A DNA stretch of 64,000 nucleotides from Oasisia sp. SBJ-2009 (GCA_964017155.1 OZ024865.1:37398926-37462925), one strand, 5' to 3'; positions 22,952 through 36,980 are shown, numbered from the stretch's first letter. Numbers and translations are program-made. The notes: generated by a model from the letters alone, not told the origin.

Positions 22952-24331
22952 ATGCTGGCTTGGTATCAAAATTGGAATTGTATATCAATCTTTTCTCGTT
23001 GCAGCCTGTCCAAGGGCGCGATCTTACTAGTCATCGTCTCCCTGCAATTGACGATCACGGTATTTCTCTACAAGAACATACTACATGTTACCTCGCCCCT
23101 GCCTCGACCACAGCAGCTTTGGTTACCTACACATAAGAGAATTGGCTGGGACATAATGAAGACTTCATTTCGAATGGGACCCGTGCACAATGTGAGTGCA
23201 TCAGTGCAGCCGTCCGGTGGGAACCAGATGCATGACGGGAACCCTGCACTTCATATGCGTATCATTCGAATACTGACATGGACATATAAATCTATTAGAC
23301 GTCCCTACTGGTTTGACGAAAGACCGACTGGACTTGCTCAGTGCAACACGCCTATTCCTTGCGTGTTCTCCAACAATCATTCGTTATATAACGTCAGCGA
23401 CGTCATCATATTCCATACAAGACTTGCTGTTAAGAATGATGCAGTGCCACCATACCGGCTTCCCCACCAACATTGGATAACGTATTTGAGGGAGACACCT
23501 GTAAAAGTCCGCAAAATCAAACAGCCTCACAATACGTGGTTCAACTGGACGATTGCGTACACGATGCATGCCGACATCTTCCGTCCGTATGGCATGTGTC
23601 TTCCGAAGCGGGGGAAAGTTAAACTAGACCCAAGCAGCCTCACTGACACAATACGACGTGTCTACGGAAACGCAGCTGAATCAATTCCCTGGGAAAACGG
23701 AACGGCAGAATACCAATACACTCCAATTAACCACGCCAACGGTAAAACTCGCAAGGTGTTGTGGGCTGTTAGCAACTGTAGAACTCGCAGCAGACGGGAA
23801 ACGTACGTGGAAGAGCTGAAGCGGCATATCGAAATTGATATAATTGGAAAGTGTGGTGATGACGTGTGCGAGAAAAACGCCCCTTGCATAAACGAGTTGT
23901 TCAGAAATCACAAATTTTATTTGGCGTTTGAAAATTCGCTTTGTGTTGATTACATTACAGAGAAAGTCTGGCTGCGCTTGCAAGAAGGAATTGTGCCGAT
24001 TGTTCTCGGAGATGGTGACTACAAATCATACTTGCCGGCGCATTCCTATATCGATGTGAGAGATTACTCATCACCGAAAGCTCTGGCATCATATCTACAC
24101 GAGTTAGACAACGATGACAACTTATACAATGAATATTTTGCTTGGAAGCAAAACTACACTTGCCACAATGGCAGTGAGCTGCCAGGCAATACCCTCTTGT
24201 GTCACATATGTCGATTTATGAACGAAAACGTAAACGAAGTAAACATCATCCCTGACGTCAATATATTTTGGAATAAAGAGATGTGTATGTCAACTGAAAA
24301 ATACTACGGCGGAAGGATAAAGGGCCTATGA
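22952..24331 (+). CDS. Alpha-1,3-fucosyltransferase (GT10 family)
   Basis: Golgi type II enzyme that transfers fucose from GDP-fucose in alpha-1,3 (or 1,4) linkage to GlcNAc. A short cytoplasmic start is followed by a signal-anchor, GAILLVIVSLQLTITVFLY, and a Ser/Pro stem. The catalytic half has the family's order: DVIIFHTR, HWITYLRETP (acceptor region), FNWTIAYTMHADIFRPYG, then the GDP-fucose domain KVLWAVSNC..SRRETYVEEL, IDIIGKCG, FYLAFENSLCVDYITEKVWL, PIVLG and YIDVRDYSSPKALASYL. Several N-x-S/T sites are present. Length about 460, usual for the family, with no disruption. Start uncertain: either ATG 22952 with one exon, or an upstream exon spliced at CTCGTTGCAG|23005 (phase 2). The catalytic part is unaffected. 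No linked promoter seen; a CA tract follows the stop. Confidence 0.93.
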   Translation: MLAWYQNWNCISIFSRCSLSKGAILLVIVSLQLTITVFLYKNILHVTSPLPRPQQLWLPTHKRIGWDIMKTSFRMGPVHNVSASVQPSGGNQMHDGNPALHMRIIRILTWTYKSIRRPYWFDERPTGLAQCNTPIPCVFSNNHSLYNVSDVIIFHTRLAVKNDAVPPYRLPHQHWITYLRETPVKVRKIKQPHNTWFNWTIAYTMHADIFRPYGMCLPKRGKVKLDPSSLTDTIRRVYGNAAESIPWENGTAEYQYTPINHANGKTRKVLWAVSNCRTRSRRETYVEELKRHIEIDIIGKCGDDVCEKNAPCINELFRNHKFYLAFENSLCVDYITEKVWLRLQEGIVPIVLGDGDYKSYLPAHSYIDVRDYSSPKALASYLHELDNDDNLYNEYFAWKQNYTCHNGSELPGNTLLCHICRFMNENVNEVNIIPDVNIFWNKEMCMSTEKYYGGRIKGL

Positions 24332-24458
24332 AGTTAGGTGAGTGTCTTCTGCACGGAAATATGCACCTGTGACATGCTATCACTGTCTTGTGATGAATTT
24401 GTATCACCGAATAGAAGTGTGTGGTGTAATACACGAAGGATACGATGTTTGAACTGCG

Positions 24459-24656
<198 letters not shown>

Positions 24657-24689
24657 AGCTAACTTCTGTACAATTTGTTGTAGCTCATG

Positions 24690-25970
24690 TGGTATATTAG
24701 CACATGTGACTATGTTGTCGGCGAAGAGAAGATGACTAAGATATTCGCCGTCTATTTAAAGCCTCTGCTTTCCCAAGTCAATCGTCGGAATATGCTTTCG
24801 AGTCCTGCCGCGAACAGCTTGGACGATATGGTATCTCACTGTCGTACACTTCTCCTGATGTTGATCTTGTTGCGTTCTTTGTGTAGATGGACTGTCACCG
24901 AGCTGTTGGTGTAGATTTCCTTCAGAAGATCGATGTGCACATCTTCTATCCCCTGTTCTTGAAGCGAGGTCAGAGTTTGCACTGAGTCGAAGGCTTTCTC
25001 GTAGTCGACGAATGGGATGCAGAGTGGGATATTATATTCTCTGCACTTCTCCTTCAGTTGGTTTTAAGACGTGGATATGGTCTGTCGTTGAATATCCGCT
25101 TCTGATTCCAGCTTGCTCTCGTGGCTAGTTTTCGTCGAGTGTCTTCTCTAACCTTTTCGTTAGTACTTTCGTGAGTACTTTATAGATGTTTGATTGTAGA
25201 TATATTGGTATGTAATTCTTGAGGTCTTTCTTATTTCCCTTCTTGAAGATTATCATAATCTTAGCGTTCTTCCACGCTGTGGGTATTTGTTTTTCTGTTA
25301 AGCATTTAGTGTACAGCTCAGCAAGTGTCTTCAAGATGGTATCTTATCCCGCTTTCAATGTCTTTATGTTTATATGGTCGTTGCCTGTTGCTGTCCCACT
25401 CTTCATTTTAGTGCTGCTTTCACCTCCCATGATGTTTTCTCTGGTACCTATTTTGGGTCAGTGTGGATTATGGTATTTTGTTTACTGTCGTATAGCTCGG
25501 TTTAGAATTCCACTAGTCGTTCTATGATCTTATCTTGATCACGGATTTCTCTACCCTGCTTGTCCAGGAGTGTGATCAGTCTGTCGTGGCCTATCATCTG
25601 CGTTCTTCGGACTTACTTCAGGCTCTTTGATACCATGATCGTTTCTCGTATGATCATATGTTTGTAATTCCTATACCTTCTCTAGCTTTCTTTATGATGG
25701 TCTTGTATATTTCTGCGTATTCTGTTCGTTGTTTATTGGCGCTGTTTCCCGCCATTTTTCATCGTTTCGTCTTCAGGGCTCGTGTTGGTGACGATATCCT
25801 CGATTTATGTGGCTTGTTAATTGCGGATCGGTTTCTCAATTCAAGTTGGAATTCGATTTTCTTAGATCCTATTTGGGTGGCATCTACTCTTGGTGGCCAT
25901 CAACTGATTCCTGTCCACGAAGGAATACCATATTTTACTATGATTTACTATGGTAAATATTACAATTTAC
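24690..25970 (-). mobile_element. Decayed LINE, endonuclease/reverse transcriptase type
   Basis: Minus strand, 25334-25125, encodes IPTAWKNAKIMIIFKKGNKK then DLKNYIPIYLQSNIYKVLTK, the RT palm entry. Further along, in other frames, are SGYSTTDHI, a FVDYEKAFDS-like run (about 25005-24975) and FADNI near 24725, corresponding to the YADD box. Many frameshifts; no functional protein. The region above 25340 is probably the linker and endonuclease part, too decayed to define. Confidence 0.72.
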
Positions 25971-26241
25971 TATGGTTTACTACACTGAAGACCACATAAA
26001 TAAAACAATCCCGCATGCAGTTGTAACTTCACAATTGTGCGTAATTGCACAATTTTGTCGTAAAGAAACACAGTTTTAAGAAAACATTCGTTGGAATGTC
26101 TGAGTATTCAACGTGTTTTTTCTGACAGTGTTGATGTAATTTGCTAGGCAACCAGACTATGCGATGGATAAGTCACTTGATGTGAAGCGGTTAGCGCAGC
26201 ATCTTTCTCATCGTGTACGCTGAAGCTGTAATTAAGCTATC

Positions 26242-26280
26242 AGCTGGAGCCAACAGGCATGCGTTCCTGTTGGCTCAGCT
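26242..26280. repeat. Short hairpin
   Basis: AGCTGGAGCCAACAGG and CCTGTTGGCTCAGCT pair over 15 bp with one bulged base around an 8-base loop. Too short for a confident RNA gene call. Confidence 0.5.
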
Positions 26281-26309
26281 ACAAAGACAACTGAGCGAAG
26301 ACGGTCACA

Positions 26310-26356
26310 CTCTCTCTCACACACAAACACGTGTGCGCACACGCACACACACACGC

Positions 26357-26414
<58 letters not shown>
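26310..26414. repeat. CA microsatellite with CACACG variants
   Basis: Compound CA/CACACG tract, purest at 26365-26412. Confidence 0.96.
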
Positions 26415-26416
<2 letters not shown>

Positions 26417-27201
26417 GTGTGGGTGTACGTTAATATGTTTATATTAAAATATTAGATGTCAATATGTGATGCTAAGATAAGGCTCATGAAACGTAGTTGT
26501 TATATGAGGTCGACATCTGCCCGCGGAATGAATCTAGCATAGCAGATATGTTTATTACTGTGCGTTTTATGATAAAAGCAAGGCATTGGCCCAAACACTT
26601 AGAGCATGTAAAAACAAACATATATCGATATAAGGCCAGCTCTGAATTTGCCTTCGAAGGTGTTGCCAAAACCTATTGTGCTGGTATCTTTATAACTGCA
26701 TTGGATCATGTATAGCAAATATTTTGGTACCAATACAAAGGTATTCGTGTTCTGCAGTATGAAACCGTTTTCTTGTGAGTTTCTCCCACAGCCAAGTCCG
26801 CCTTTTTAAAATTTGGCGGCCTCCAATACCAATTATTAACTACTTAATACCTTCCGCAGTTTTTCTTTATTTGTGCTACTCAAAAGTACACATTCTGGCC
26901 AATTTATAAACTCTGAGAGCAGCAATACATAGACGCACGTTTGATTTAACACTTTATGGTTATTAACATTGGTTTTAGCGTAACCACACGTTTGTGCATT
27001 TCTACTGATACTGCCACATTTCACTTTTCAACAGAATAAGCAAAATGAAATAAATGATTATTGTCAGACAGTTTCATCGGACGGTCATCTTAATGCATGA
27101 TTTTCACCGGCAGCAAAAAGTGGCATGTTCGCAAACGAATGAAGAATGGCCTAGCGTGTGTCTCATAATGCACACTCTGAATTGAACGCCGAACGCTATC
27201 A
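26415..27201. other. Probable 3' UTR/downstream of minus-strand receptor gene
   Basis: A minus-strand AATAAA (26871-26866) lies about 330 bp past the receptor stop codon and would fit its poly(A) signal. No other gene is seen down to 26415. Confidence 0.35.
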
Positions 27202-27310
27202 TTAGCCTGTCATTCCAAAACTTCGGAAAACTGAACCCATGTAGCTTTCCTCTACTGGCCCCTCCTCCTCCTCTTCTTCTTTAGCTTTTGTAATAGTGGC
27301 ATCTTGTTGT
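27202..27310 (-). CDS. Fucolectin/EGF receptor-like gene: last exon, acidic cytoplasmic tail
   Basis: After the acceptor TTTGTCTTCAG the first base completes the arginine codon left by the transmembrane exon. The following 35 residues read QQDATITKAKEEEEEEGPVE then ESYMGSVFRSFGMTG, with a stop at 27204-27202. A six-glutamate run is followed by E-S-Y-M, a possible tyrosine-based sorting or phosphorylation site (inference). The tail is short, so any signalling would be through adaptors. Phase and position after the transmembrane exon make this the likely C-terminus. Confidence 0.68.
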
Positions 27311-27783
27311 CTGAAGACAAACAATGGCAATTTCGTTATATTGTGTTATTATTAAATGTTTATCTTTTTAAGTTTACACATTTATTACACAGATAAATTT
27401 AACTGTGTGAAACCTTACTTGTTGTTATACTTATTTTATCAAAATATTGACGTGGAAGTGTTGTGCAACTTGACATCCGATTTGCATATTCGTTCTAATA
27501 ACGTCTCAAGAATTAACCATACACGCCATTTTATGTCATGGACGTGTCTTTCTACATACAGTTATGTATCAACCAAATAATAATAATGTCAAGAGTATGT
27601 CTAAGGGGCACATATGTTAATGGTTATCACAATGTCGCAGGCTATCTGAGTTATTTCATATAATAAGTCCCTCTTATTATGCTGAAATCCGACGAGTGAC
27701 TATTTATCGGCTCATTTAAAACGCTATTGTATTTCGGACGCTATGGTATTCCATTTAACGACAACAGAAGAAAAACGAATTAC

Positions 27784-27910
27784 CTTTTATTCAATACAAT
27801 GCACATCCCAATACCCATGGCGACAAGGGCTAAGAGCAAGAGCACAGCAGGGACAGCGATCTTTGTGCCTATGCTTTTAGCTGCAGTCCCACCATGTTCC
27901 TCTGTCGACT
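27784..27910 (-). CDS. Fucolectin/EGF receptor-like gene: transmembrane exon
   Basis: Acceptor TTGTTACTGCAG, 127 bp, donor AAAAG|GTAATT, phase 1 in and phase 2 out. It encodes STEEHGGTAAKSIGTK, the hydrophobic helix IAVPAVLLLLALVAMGIGMC plus IVL, then NKR as stop-transfer. Joined to the EGF exon at 32286-32176 through a phase-1 intron it reads CEESTEEHGG without interruption. This makes the product a type I membrane protein with extracellular lectin and EGF modules. Confidence 0.75.
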
Positions 27911-30454
<2,544 letters not shown>

Positions 30455-30545
30455 ATGATGTTTATAATAATAATAATGGCAATTTCTATAGCGCCGGTAT
30501 CCGCCACGTAGTGTAGCTCGTGGCGCTTTTACATATACAAACATC
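30455..30545 (-). mobile_element. SINE 3' fragment
   Basis: Minus strand AAAAGCGCCACGAGC, GGATACCGGCGCTATAGAAA and (ATT)n match the core and 3' end of the SINE at 21755-22090. The tRNA-like head is absent. Confidence 0.65.
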
Positions 30546-31529
30546 ATGTTAGAACAATACTAGTAATGCCAATAGAGCGACCTTTTTAGACACGAAAAAA
30601 TTAAAATTAAATAATATAATTACCATTAAATAAAGTAGCAATAAAACGGTGTAAAGTAAACATTTCTAAAAATGTATATACAATAATAATAATAATAATA
30701 AAATAATTTTAAAAATAAATAAAAATTTGTTAGTTATGTCCATGTGTGTCAAAGGTTAACGTTTTATTTGACCAGCTTACACACTGCGACTGCCCCGACT
30801 ATACATATTATAGTTTGCGTTAACGATTTATTGATGCGATTACTTTCTTGCAATGTATGTACCTGTCTACTGGACCGGATATACGTTCCAAACCGTCACA
30901 CTGGCAATCAACACAATTACGTTGTAAGAAGACGGCGATTATCGCGAAGTTCAGCCAGGCCTCCGCACAACATCTGGCTTCATTTTGTTCAGCAAAATAT
31001 GATTGGTATGGCATCATAAGATAACTGCTTGTTCCCCTCTGGTGACCACTGTTTGTAGTACATCGAATATCATACACTAATTCATTCAAATGTTCGTTTC
31101 AACCCGAACATATCCTAGTAAACATGCATTGAATGAAAAAGTCAGCTGCGCCTGCTTGAATTAATATTATTTATTCAAGCAATGGGTGTTTTGATTTGGG
31201 TTAACCAAACAACGTTCATATTTCTTCTATTGACACTGCTCAGTTTGTGAACTTATCAGTGTAAATAGTAGCACGTGTCAATATTATGGCGGCACTGCGG
31301 TGTTGTGGCCAGCGGCAGTGTTGGCAGAACATCGATGGGACACGTTGTGTTGAAGTAGACGAGTGTTGTTTGTACATGTTCCACCTGTTGCTAATGTGTT
31401 GGCAGGCAGGAGGTATCGTCTGCATTAACGTGACTCAATACATTACCTAGGCGTGTTGCCTACTATGTCGCCGCTGTCTTGGACCACAGATTTTCGGGGA
31501 TTTAGGCGCAAAATAGTTTACCATCATCT
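30546..31529. other. Intron, no feature recognised
   Basis: Includes a short (AAT)n run near 30680-30700. Otherwise unassigned. Confidence 0.5.
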
Positions 31530-32175
31530 TATTGCTTTCAAAGTGGTCCCGTAACAATAAGGAGGAGGAACTTTGTACACCCGGACAAATATCTGGTGTA
31601 TGTTCAACCTATGGTATGGTACTAAAAAGTAAAAACACAACATCAACTTTAATTAAATACATAATTTAACTCGAAGCTGACTCGCCAATAGTTGATATAC
31701 CTGTGATAAATTTGTGACTGTCTAACAACATGTTAGGAAGAAAGAAGAAATCCCTCAATTTTCAGTGGAAGGCCAAGGTCAAAGTTTATTTAAGGTATCA
31801 GTCCATTCTCGGAATTACGTAACTGTCGATATCGTGTCATATGGTATAGCTTAACTTGCTCATGATATTTGTTTTGTCATCTAGTCGGCGTCTTAAATGC
31901 GTGTCTCCTGTTTACACTTCCTTTAATGTGGTGACCATATTCCTAACCAATTCTTAGCGATAGTCATTTTTACTAAAATCTTTATCGATTATACTTATAT
32001 AAATCATACTTTGATCAACAACGAAGCGCCATCTATTGACAATATTCATAAACTGACTGACTCAGCAGAAATATTTGTGTGTTACAGTTAGACCTTAGTC
32101 ACGGAAACGCTATACATGATGTCTGAATTCACAGGATCCTTCCATGCAAATAGAAATGTGTAACAAAGAATTTAC

Positions 32176-32286
32176 CTTCACAGTATCTTCCGTTGAAAGT
32201 TGACAAGCAAGTACAGTTGTAAGAGATATCACCAGCTTGACATGTACCTCCGTTCGCACATGGATTGCTCTTGCATCCAGTGTACT
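32176..32286 (-). CDS. Fucolectin/EGF receptor-like gene: EGF-like exon 4 (duplicate copy)
   Basis: A 111-bp phase 1-1 exon with donor GAAG|GTAAAT. It encodes a complete six-cysteine EGF domain (CKSNPCANGGTCQAGD, then NCTCLSTFNGRYCE). The same exon occurs 1.8 kb upstream at 34087-33986, with about the same intron flanks. In gene order it is the EGF nearest the membrane. No calcium-binding consensus is seen. Disulphides C1-C3, C2-C4 and C5-C6 are expected from the fold. Confidence 0.82.
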
Positions 32287-32357
32287 CTGTACACAACAGG
32301 ATACAACTGTGACGTTAACCAGATGTTAATCATGAATAACTCTCAATGCATCACCTA

Positions 32358-32360
<3 letters not shown>

Positions 32361-32400
<40 letters not shown>

Positions 32401-32500
32401 TGTGTGTGTGTGTTTGTTTGTTTGTGTGTATGTTTGTTTGGGGAGTGGGGGTATGTGTGTGTGTGTGTGCGTGCGTGTGCGTGTGTGTGGTCGCATGCGC
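32361..32500. repeat. (GT)n microsatellite
   Basis: GT tract with TTTG and GTGC variants; the partner of the tract at 34163. Confidence 0.96.
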
Positions 32501-33985
32501 ATGCGCAATGGGAAACACGCATTTATCAGAAATACCAAAACGTCAGCCAATGGAGATAAGGGGAATTTCGAACTATATCACATGAACGATGACGTCAACA
32601 TTCACATGTACTGCAACATTCACATGCTACCTATGTGAAAAACCGCCCCTGGACCACTGCGAACCCCGGTTCGAATCGTGTGGTGCTGTGTTACTTTTAC
32701 TCTTAAAATCAGCAAGCTAACATGTTCTTATTGGAAATGTGTTCAGCATACAAAAGATCACAGCTATCAAGCTGAAGTTATTAATTGGATGTTTTTGCAT
32801 ACGAGGAGAGTCCAACTGTTTATACATCAAAGTATCCTCTATGGGAAAGATGCTATTGGCTATTGTGGTAACAAAAACAAGGAAGAGTTCTTTCGGCATG
32901 CGACTTCATTAAGTAACATGATATCCTCGAAGTTCGAGTCCGGATTGTTAAGACTTTTTTATCAAACATTGTAGCACATGGGTGCAGTAATTCCCAAAAC
33001 GGGTGAGTGGATAAGTTTTATGGGGACTGCTATTCTAAAGTTCATGGTGTGGCAATATAAGTAGGATCAAATCAAAAATTGAACCGAATACCACTGTATA
33101 TAGCTTCAGTTTATTTTCCAAAGGCAGAAGAATAGTATGATTTTAAGAGTAATATAGTTAATTACGTATTACATTTTGACCGAGATTGTCCGGAATTACT
33201 AAGGAAAAACAGTAAAGTAGATATGAGAGTAAGGTAAATGAATAGAAATGGTATTCTTGCAAGTGCGAACACATGCTAGTTGTTACTGGTCATTTTGAAT
33301 TGAGAGAGACGTTGTAAGATAACGATTAATAAATTATGGCTTTTTCAATATTGCTTTCAAAGTGTTCCCGTAGCCCATAAGGAGGAGGAACTGTGTACAC
33401 CCGGACTAAACTCTTGTGTATATCCAACCTATGGCTTGGTACTAAACAGTTAAAACACCACATCAACTTGAATTAAATATATAATTTAACTCGAAGCTGA
33501 CTAGCCAATAGTTGATATACCTGAGGTAATTTTGTGACTATCTAACAACATGTTAGGAAGAAGGAAGGAATCCCTCAATGTTCAGTGGAAGGTCAAGGTC
33601 AGCGTTTATTTATGGTATCAGTCCATTCTCGGGATTACGTAATTTTCGATATCGTGTCATATGGTACAGCTTAACTTGCCCGTATTTTATTTTCTTGTCG
33701 TCTGAAATGCGTGTCTCTTGTCTACACTTCCTTTAATGTGTTGACCATATTCCTAACCAATTCTTAGCGATAGTCATTTTTACTAAATTCTTTATCGATT
33801 ATACTTATATAAATCATACGTTGATCATCAACGAAGCGCCACCTGTTGACAATATTCACAAACTTAAGAAATTAGCCGTAACATTTGTGTGTTACAGTTA
33901 GACCTCATTCACTTTAACACTATATATGGTGTCTGAATTCATGGGATCCTTCGATGCAAATAGAAATGTGTAACAAAGAATTTAC

Positions 33986-34087
33986 CTTCACAGTTGCTTC
34001 CGTTGAAGTTTGACGAGCAATTACAGTTGTAAGAGAAACCACTAACTTGACATGTACCTCCGTTTGCACATGGATTGCTCCTGCACG
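33986..34087 (-). CDS. Fucolectin/EGF receptor-like gene: EGF-like exon 3
   Basis: A 102-bp phase 1-1 exon, donor GAAG|GTAAAT. It encodes CRSNPCANGGTCQVSG then YNCNCSSNFNGSNCE, with six cysteines in EGF spacing. It is the sister of the exon at 32286-32176 by tandem duplication. The acceptor is GTGTATAG. A further decayed copy of the same exon lies at 34799-34845. Confidence 0.82.
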
Positions 34088-34160
34088 CTATACACAACAG
34101 CATACAACTGTGACGTTAACCAGATGTTAAAAATGAATAACTCATGCTATGCATCATCTA

Positions 34161-34162
<2 letters not shown>

Positions 34163-34221
<59 letters not shown>

Positions 34222-34330
34222 TGTGTGTGTGGTTGTGTGTGTGTGCGCGTGTGTGTGCGTGTGTGGGTGCGTGTGTGTGTGAGTGTGTGCTTCCGTGCGT
34301 GCGTGCTCGTGGTCGTGCTTGTGTATGGTC
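34163..34330. repeat. (GT)n microsatellite with GC-rich variants
   Basis: GT tract becoming GTGC-rich toward its right end; part of the tandem duplication. Confidence 0.96.
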
Positions 34331-34798
34331 GTAACAAGAGCAAACACTTATGATAAAAAGACTTATTTACCGGTAAGATCAAACCCCAAACAACTGAGAG
34401 GAGTGGAGTTACGACGTGAATAACACTTATTAGTTGTGTAATTTTATCCTGACAAAATTCTCATTCATATTTATTTTATTGATACATCTTCCCTCTTTAC
34501 TTGTTCTCAGCAAAAATAAGTTTGATTACCAGGGATGTACGCATTGCCATGATGACTCTGTTTGCAAAGTTTCTCAAGTAAATGTTGAAGCACAGTATGT
34601 GAATAGAGTCTGAATAGTCGGATGTGTCGTTGTGGGTAAGAAAACGAGTATTAGTCGTTGTGCGTGTTACGGGTGTCGATTATATGACTTATTGTTGACT
34701 GAGAGGATATACCTATATCGCCTGCGTGAACCTTACTAAAGAAATTATCTAAGTATCTTGCTTATTACGTCACCACTATCATTGGATATCATATGTAC

Positions 34799-34845
34799 TT
34801 TCACATGTACCTCCGTTCACACACGGATAGCTCTTGTATCCATAT
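34799..34845 (-). pseudogene. Decayed partial EGF exon
   Basis: Minus strand reads [14 protein letters not shown], matching the first half of EGF exons 3 and 4. The remainder of the domain and the donor are missing. It looks like an older duplicate that is no longer usable. Confidence 0.6.
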
Positions 34846-34882
34846 TTCTTATTTACATGCCATGTCACTAAGCATGACTTAC

Positions 34883-34996
34883 GCATTGCACAGTCAAAAT
34901 GTTCGTCTCCTGTACTACAGCTACACTTGTACCCGTTCACGTGATCTTTGCATGTGCCTCCATTTTGACAAGGATTGCTGGCACACTCGTCAATAT
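34883..34996 (-). CDS. Fucolectin/EGF receptor-like gene: calcium-binding EGF exon 2
   Basis: A 114-bp phase 1-1 exon with acceptor CATTCCAG and donor ATGC|GTAAGT. It begins [20 protein letters not shown] and continues [16 protein letters not shown]. The D-I-D-E-C start and the aromatic residue in YKCSC are the calcium-binding EGF signature, though the hydroxylation-type C-x-D/N segment is not perfect. Six cysteines are present. Confidence 0.85.
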
Positions 34997-35323
34997 CTGG
35001 AATGAAAATAATCTAAAAGGATCATAATGTTGACAATAATTGCTGGCACACTCATCACTGGAATGACGATAACCTATACCGAATTTAGCTGGTTAATTTC
35101 TTAGCATTTAAAATATTACTGTGGTACGTATTTGTCAGTTGTTACATTGACGGCGTCACCACCTGTGAGCATTTGAGCAAAGTAACTATTACATGTGTAA
35201 GCAATGTAGCAATCTATCGAAAACTATTCTTCAAAGACACCCTTATATCTTACAATCAATAAGCGATGACGTTGTTCTACTTGTGTTTTTATTATTTGTA
35301 TAAAACACTTATGCACGACTTAC

Positions 35324-35434
35324 CCGTTCCACAAGTAATACCATTGTAACCACTAACACATTTGCATGTGTATCGGACCGCAGAGTTAGAGCAAGTAGCA
35401 TAATGCTGACATGGGCTACTGAAACATCGGTCCG
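35324..35434 (-). CDS. Fucolectin/EGF receptor-like gene: EGF-like exon 1
   Basis: A 111-bp phase 1-1 exon, acceptor TTTATTACAG and donor ACGG|GTAAGT. It encodes DRCFSSPCQHYATCSNSAV then YTCKCVSGYNGITCGT. Six cysteines, Y-x-C-x-C and G-Y-x-G are typical of EGF. Its phase-1 start accepts the end of the fucolectin exon at 42088, giving lectin followed directly by EGF. A TIR element starts only 48 bp upstream. Confidence 0.85.
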
Positions 35435-35481
35435 CTGTAATAAAACGTAACCATAATGTGTTGATTGTTTCTAATGCGTAT

Positions 35482-36827
35482 GGGAAGTAGGAGCATGTCC
35501 GCACACTTAAGGTGAAATACGCTATAGTTAATTCACTGTGTGTGCTAAGAGGGTGATATTTAGCATTCAGAATAAGCAGTCATATTACGTTGTTGTGAGT
35601 TAGTTAAGAAAGAAATAACATATCCCATTAGATATTTAAATATTGGTTCAAATGTAGAGCCATACCTTTGTGCGGACATGCCCCAAGGTACGAGGCATAG
35701 CCGCACATTGTGTGCGGTTATGCCCCAGGAATGACGAAGCAACAGCTGGTCTCACAGAGTTGACTATTAACTGTAATAATAATCATATGTATTGGTACGT
35801 ATAGGCTACAGACACATGCATTACTTAAACAAAACTTACAAGAAACATCAGAGAACACAAATCAACGGTTTCAAGTTTTCATATTAAAGTTTAGAAAATA
35901 CAGTGGCCTTGAATCATAGTCCACGTGTATTCCTCTTCGAGAGTCAAAGCAAGCAATAGCATGGTTTTGTAATGGGGAAAATAAAAATGTGCAACCCAAT
36001 TTGCCGTAAAGCGCAAAGACTACCTAAAAACTCAGTTTGTCGACTGCGCGGGCATGGCTTTGTATGGACTAATGTATACAGGCACAGTTCTATATTATAG
36101 ATAATATATCATTTGTCATTTGCATATGTTTGTGTGTGAGCAATGTTCAATTAAACTTTATTTATTTAACGGACCTAATGACACACAACATGGAAAATGT
36201 GAGGCCAACACGATATAGCCTATAGCACATTGATGAAGCGATGAATGATATACAATAAAAGTGTGATAATATGAAATAATTATTATAATCATCATCATAT
36301 GCTCTCTCACATTAAAGTTTCCTATAATATTTGTCGTAAGCAATTAAAGTATCTAAATATGTATCTAAATAGACGACATAATAGTATAAACAATGACTCA
36401 TGAAATACGTCTGCACAGCGGGCGGGCATGACCGCACAGGCCTGTGCGAACATGCCCCAAGCATTCAACACGTGAACAATTCTTAATTGCGCGAAAAAGC
36501 TGCTTATGAAAGTAGCCTTTATTTCACAAATCATAAAAACATTAAAATGCAATTTGGAATTATGAAAGAAAATGTATATGCACGTCTTACAGTTAATCTA
36601 ATACAGAAAACAGCATTTGAGTAACATTACATCAGTTTTTACGAAAGAAACATTTCACGACATAACTTTTTACTTATTCACTTCTATCAAAAAGTATAAG
36701 CAAATGATTGAGTTGGGGGTTAGACGTTGCCGCTTATCATGATTCCACTAACCAGATATTAGGCGATGCGCTACTACTAATACGGTGTGCGGACATGCCT
36801 CAGAGTGCGGACATGCCCCTACTTCCC
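35482..36827. mobile_element. Non-autonomous TIR DNA transposon (1346 bp) with subterminal repeats
   Basis: The ends are inverted repeats: GGGAAGTAGGAGCATGTCCG at 35482 and, reversed, GGGAAGTAGGGGCATGTCCG at 36827. The motif GTGCGGACATGCCCC or its variants recurs inside, at about 35668-35690, 35701-35731, 36430-36460 and 36785-36818, in both orientations. No transposase frame. The architecture parallels the 130-953 element although the sequences differ. Inserted in the intron between the lectin and EGF exons. Confidence 0.72.
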
Positions 36828-36831
36828 CTAC

Positions 36832-36881
36832 GTATATATATATATATATATACATACATATACATATATATGTATATATTA

Positions 36882-36962
<81 letters not shown>

Positions 36963-36980
36963 TATAGATATATATATGTA

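Larger units (their letters stand above)
31530..34330. repeat. Tandem segmental duplication (about 1.8-kb period) carrying an EGF exon
   Basis: 31532-32500 and 33351-34330 align in order: TTGCTTTCAAAGTG, AAGGAGGAGGAACT, CCAATAGTTGATATACCTG, CCTAACCAATTCTTAGCGAT, the EGF exon, ACAACTGTGACGTTAACCAG and finally a GT microsatellite. Offsets of 1819 at the left edge and 1810 at the exon show few indels. The intervening 32520-33350 has no partner in the window. Confidence 0.9.

Noticed and set aside
32640..32690. tRNA-like B box (GGTTCGAATC)
   Set aside because: No A box or cloverleaf could be assembled around it; perhaps a SINE crumb.
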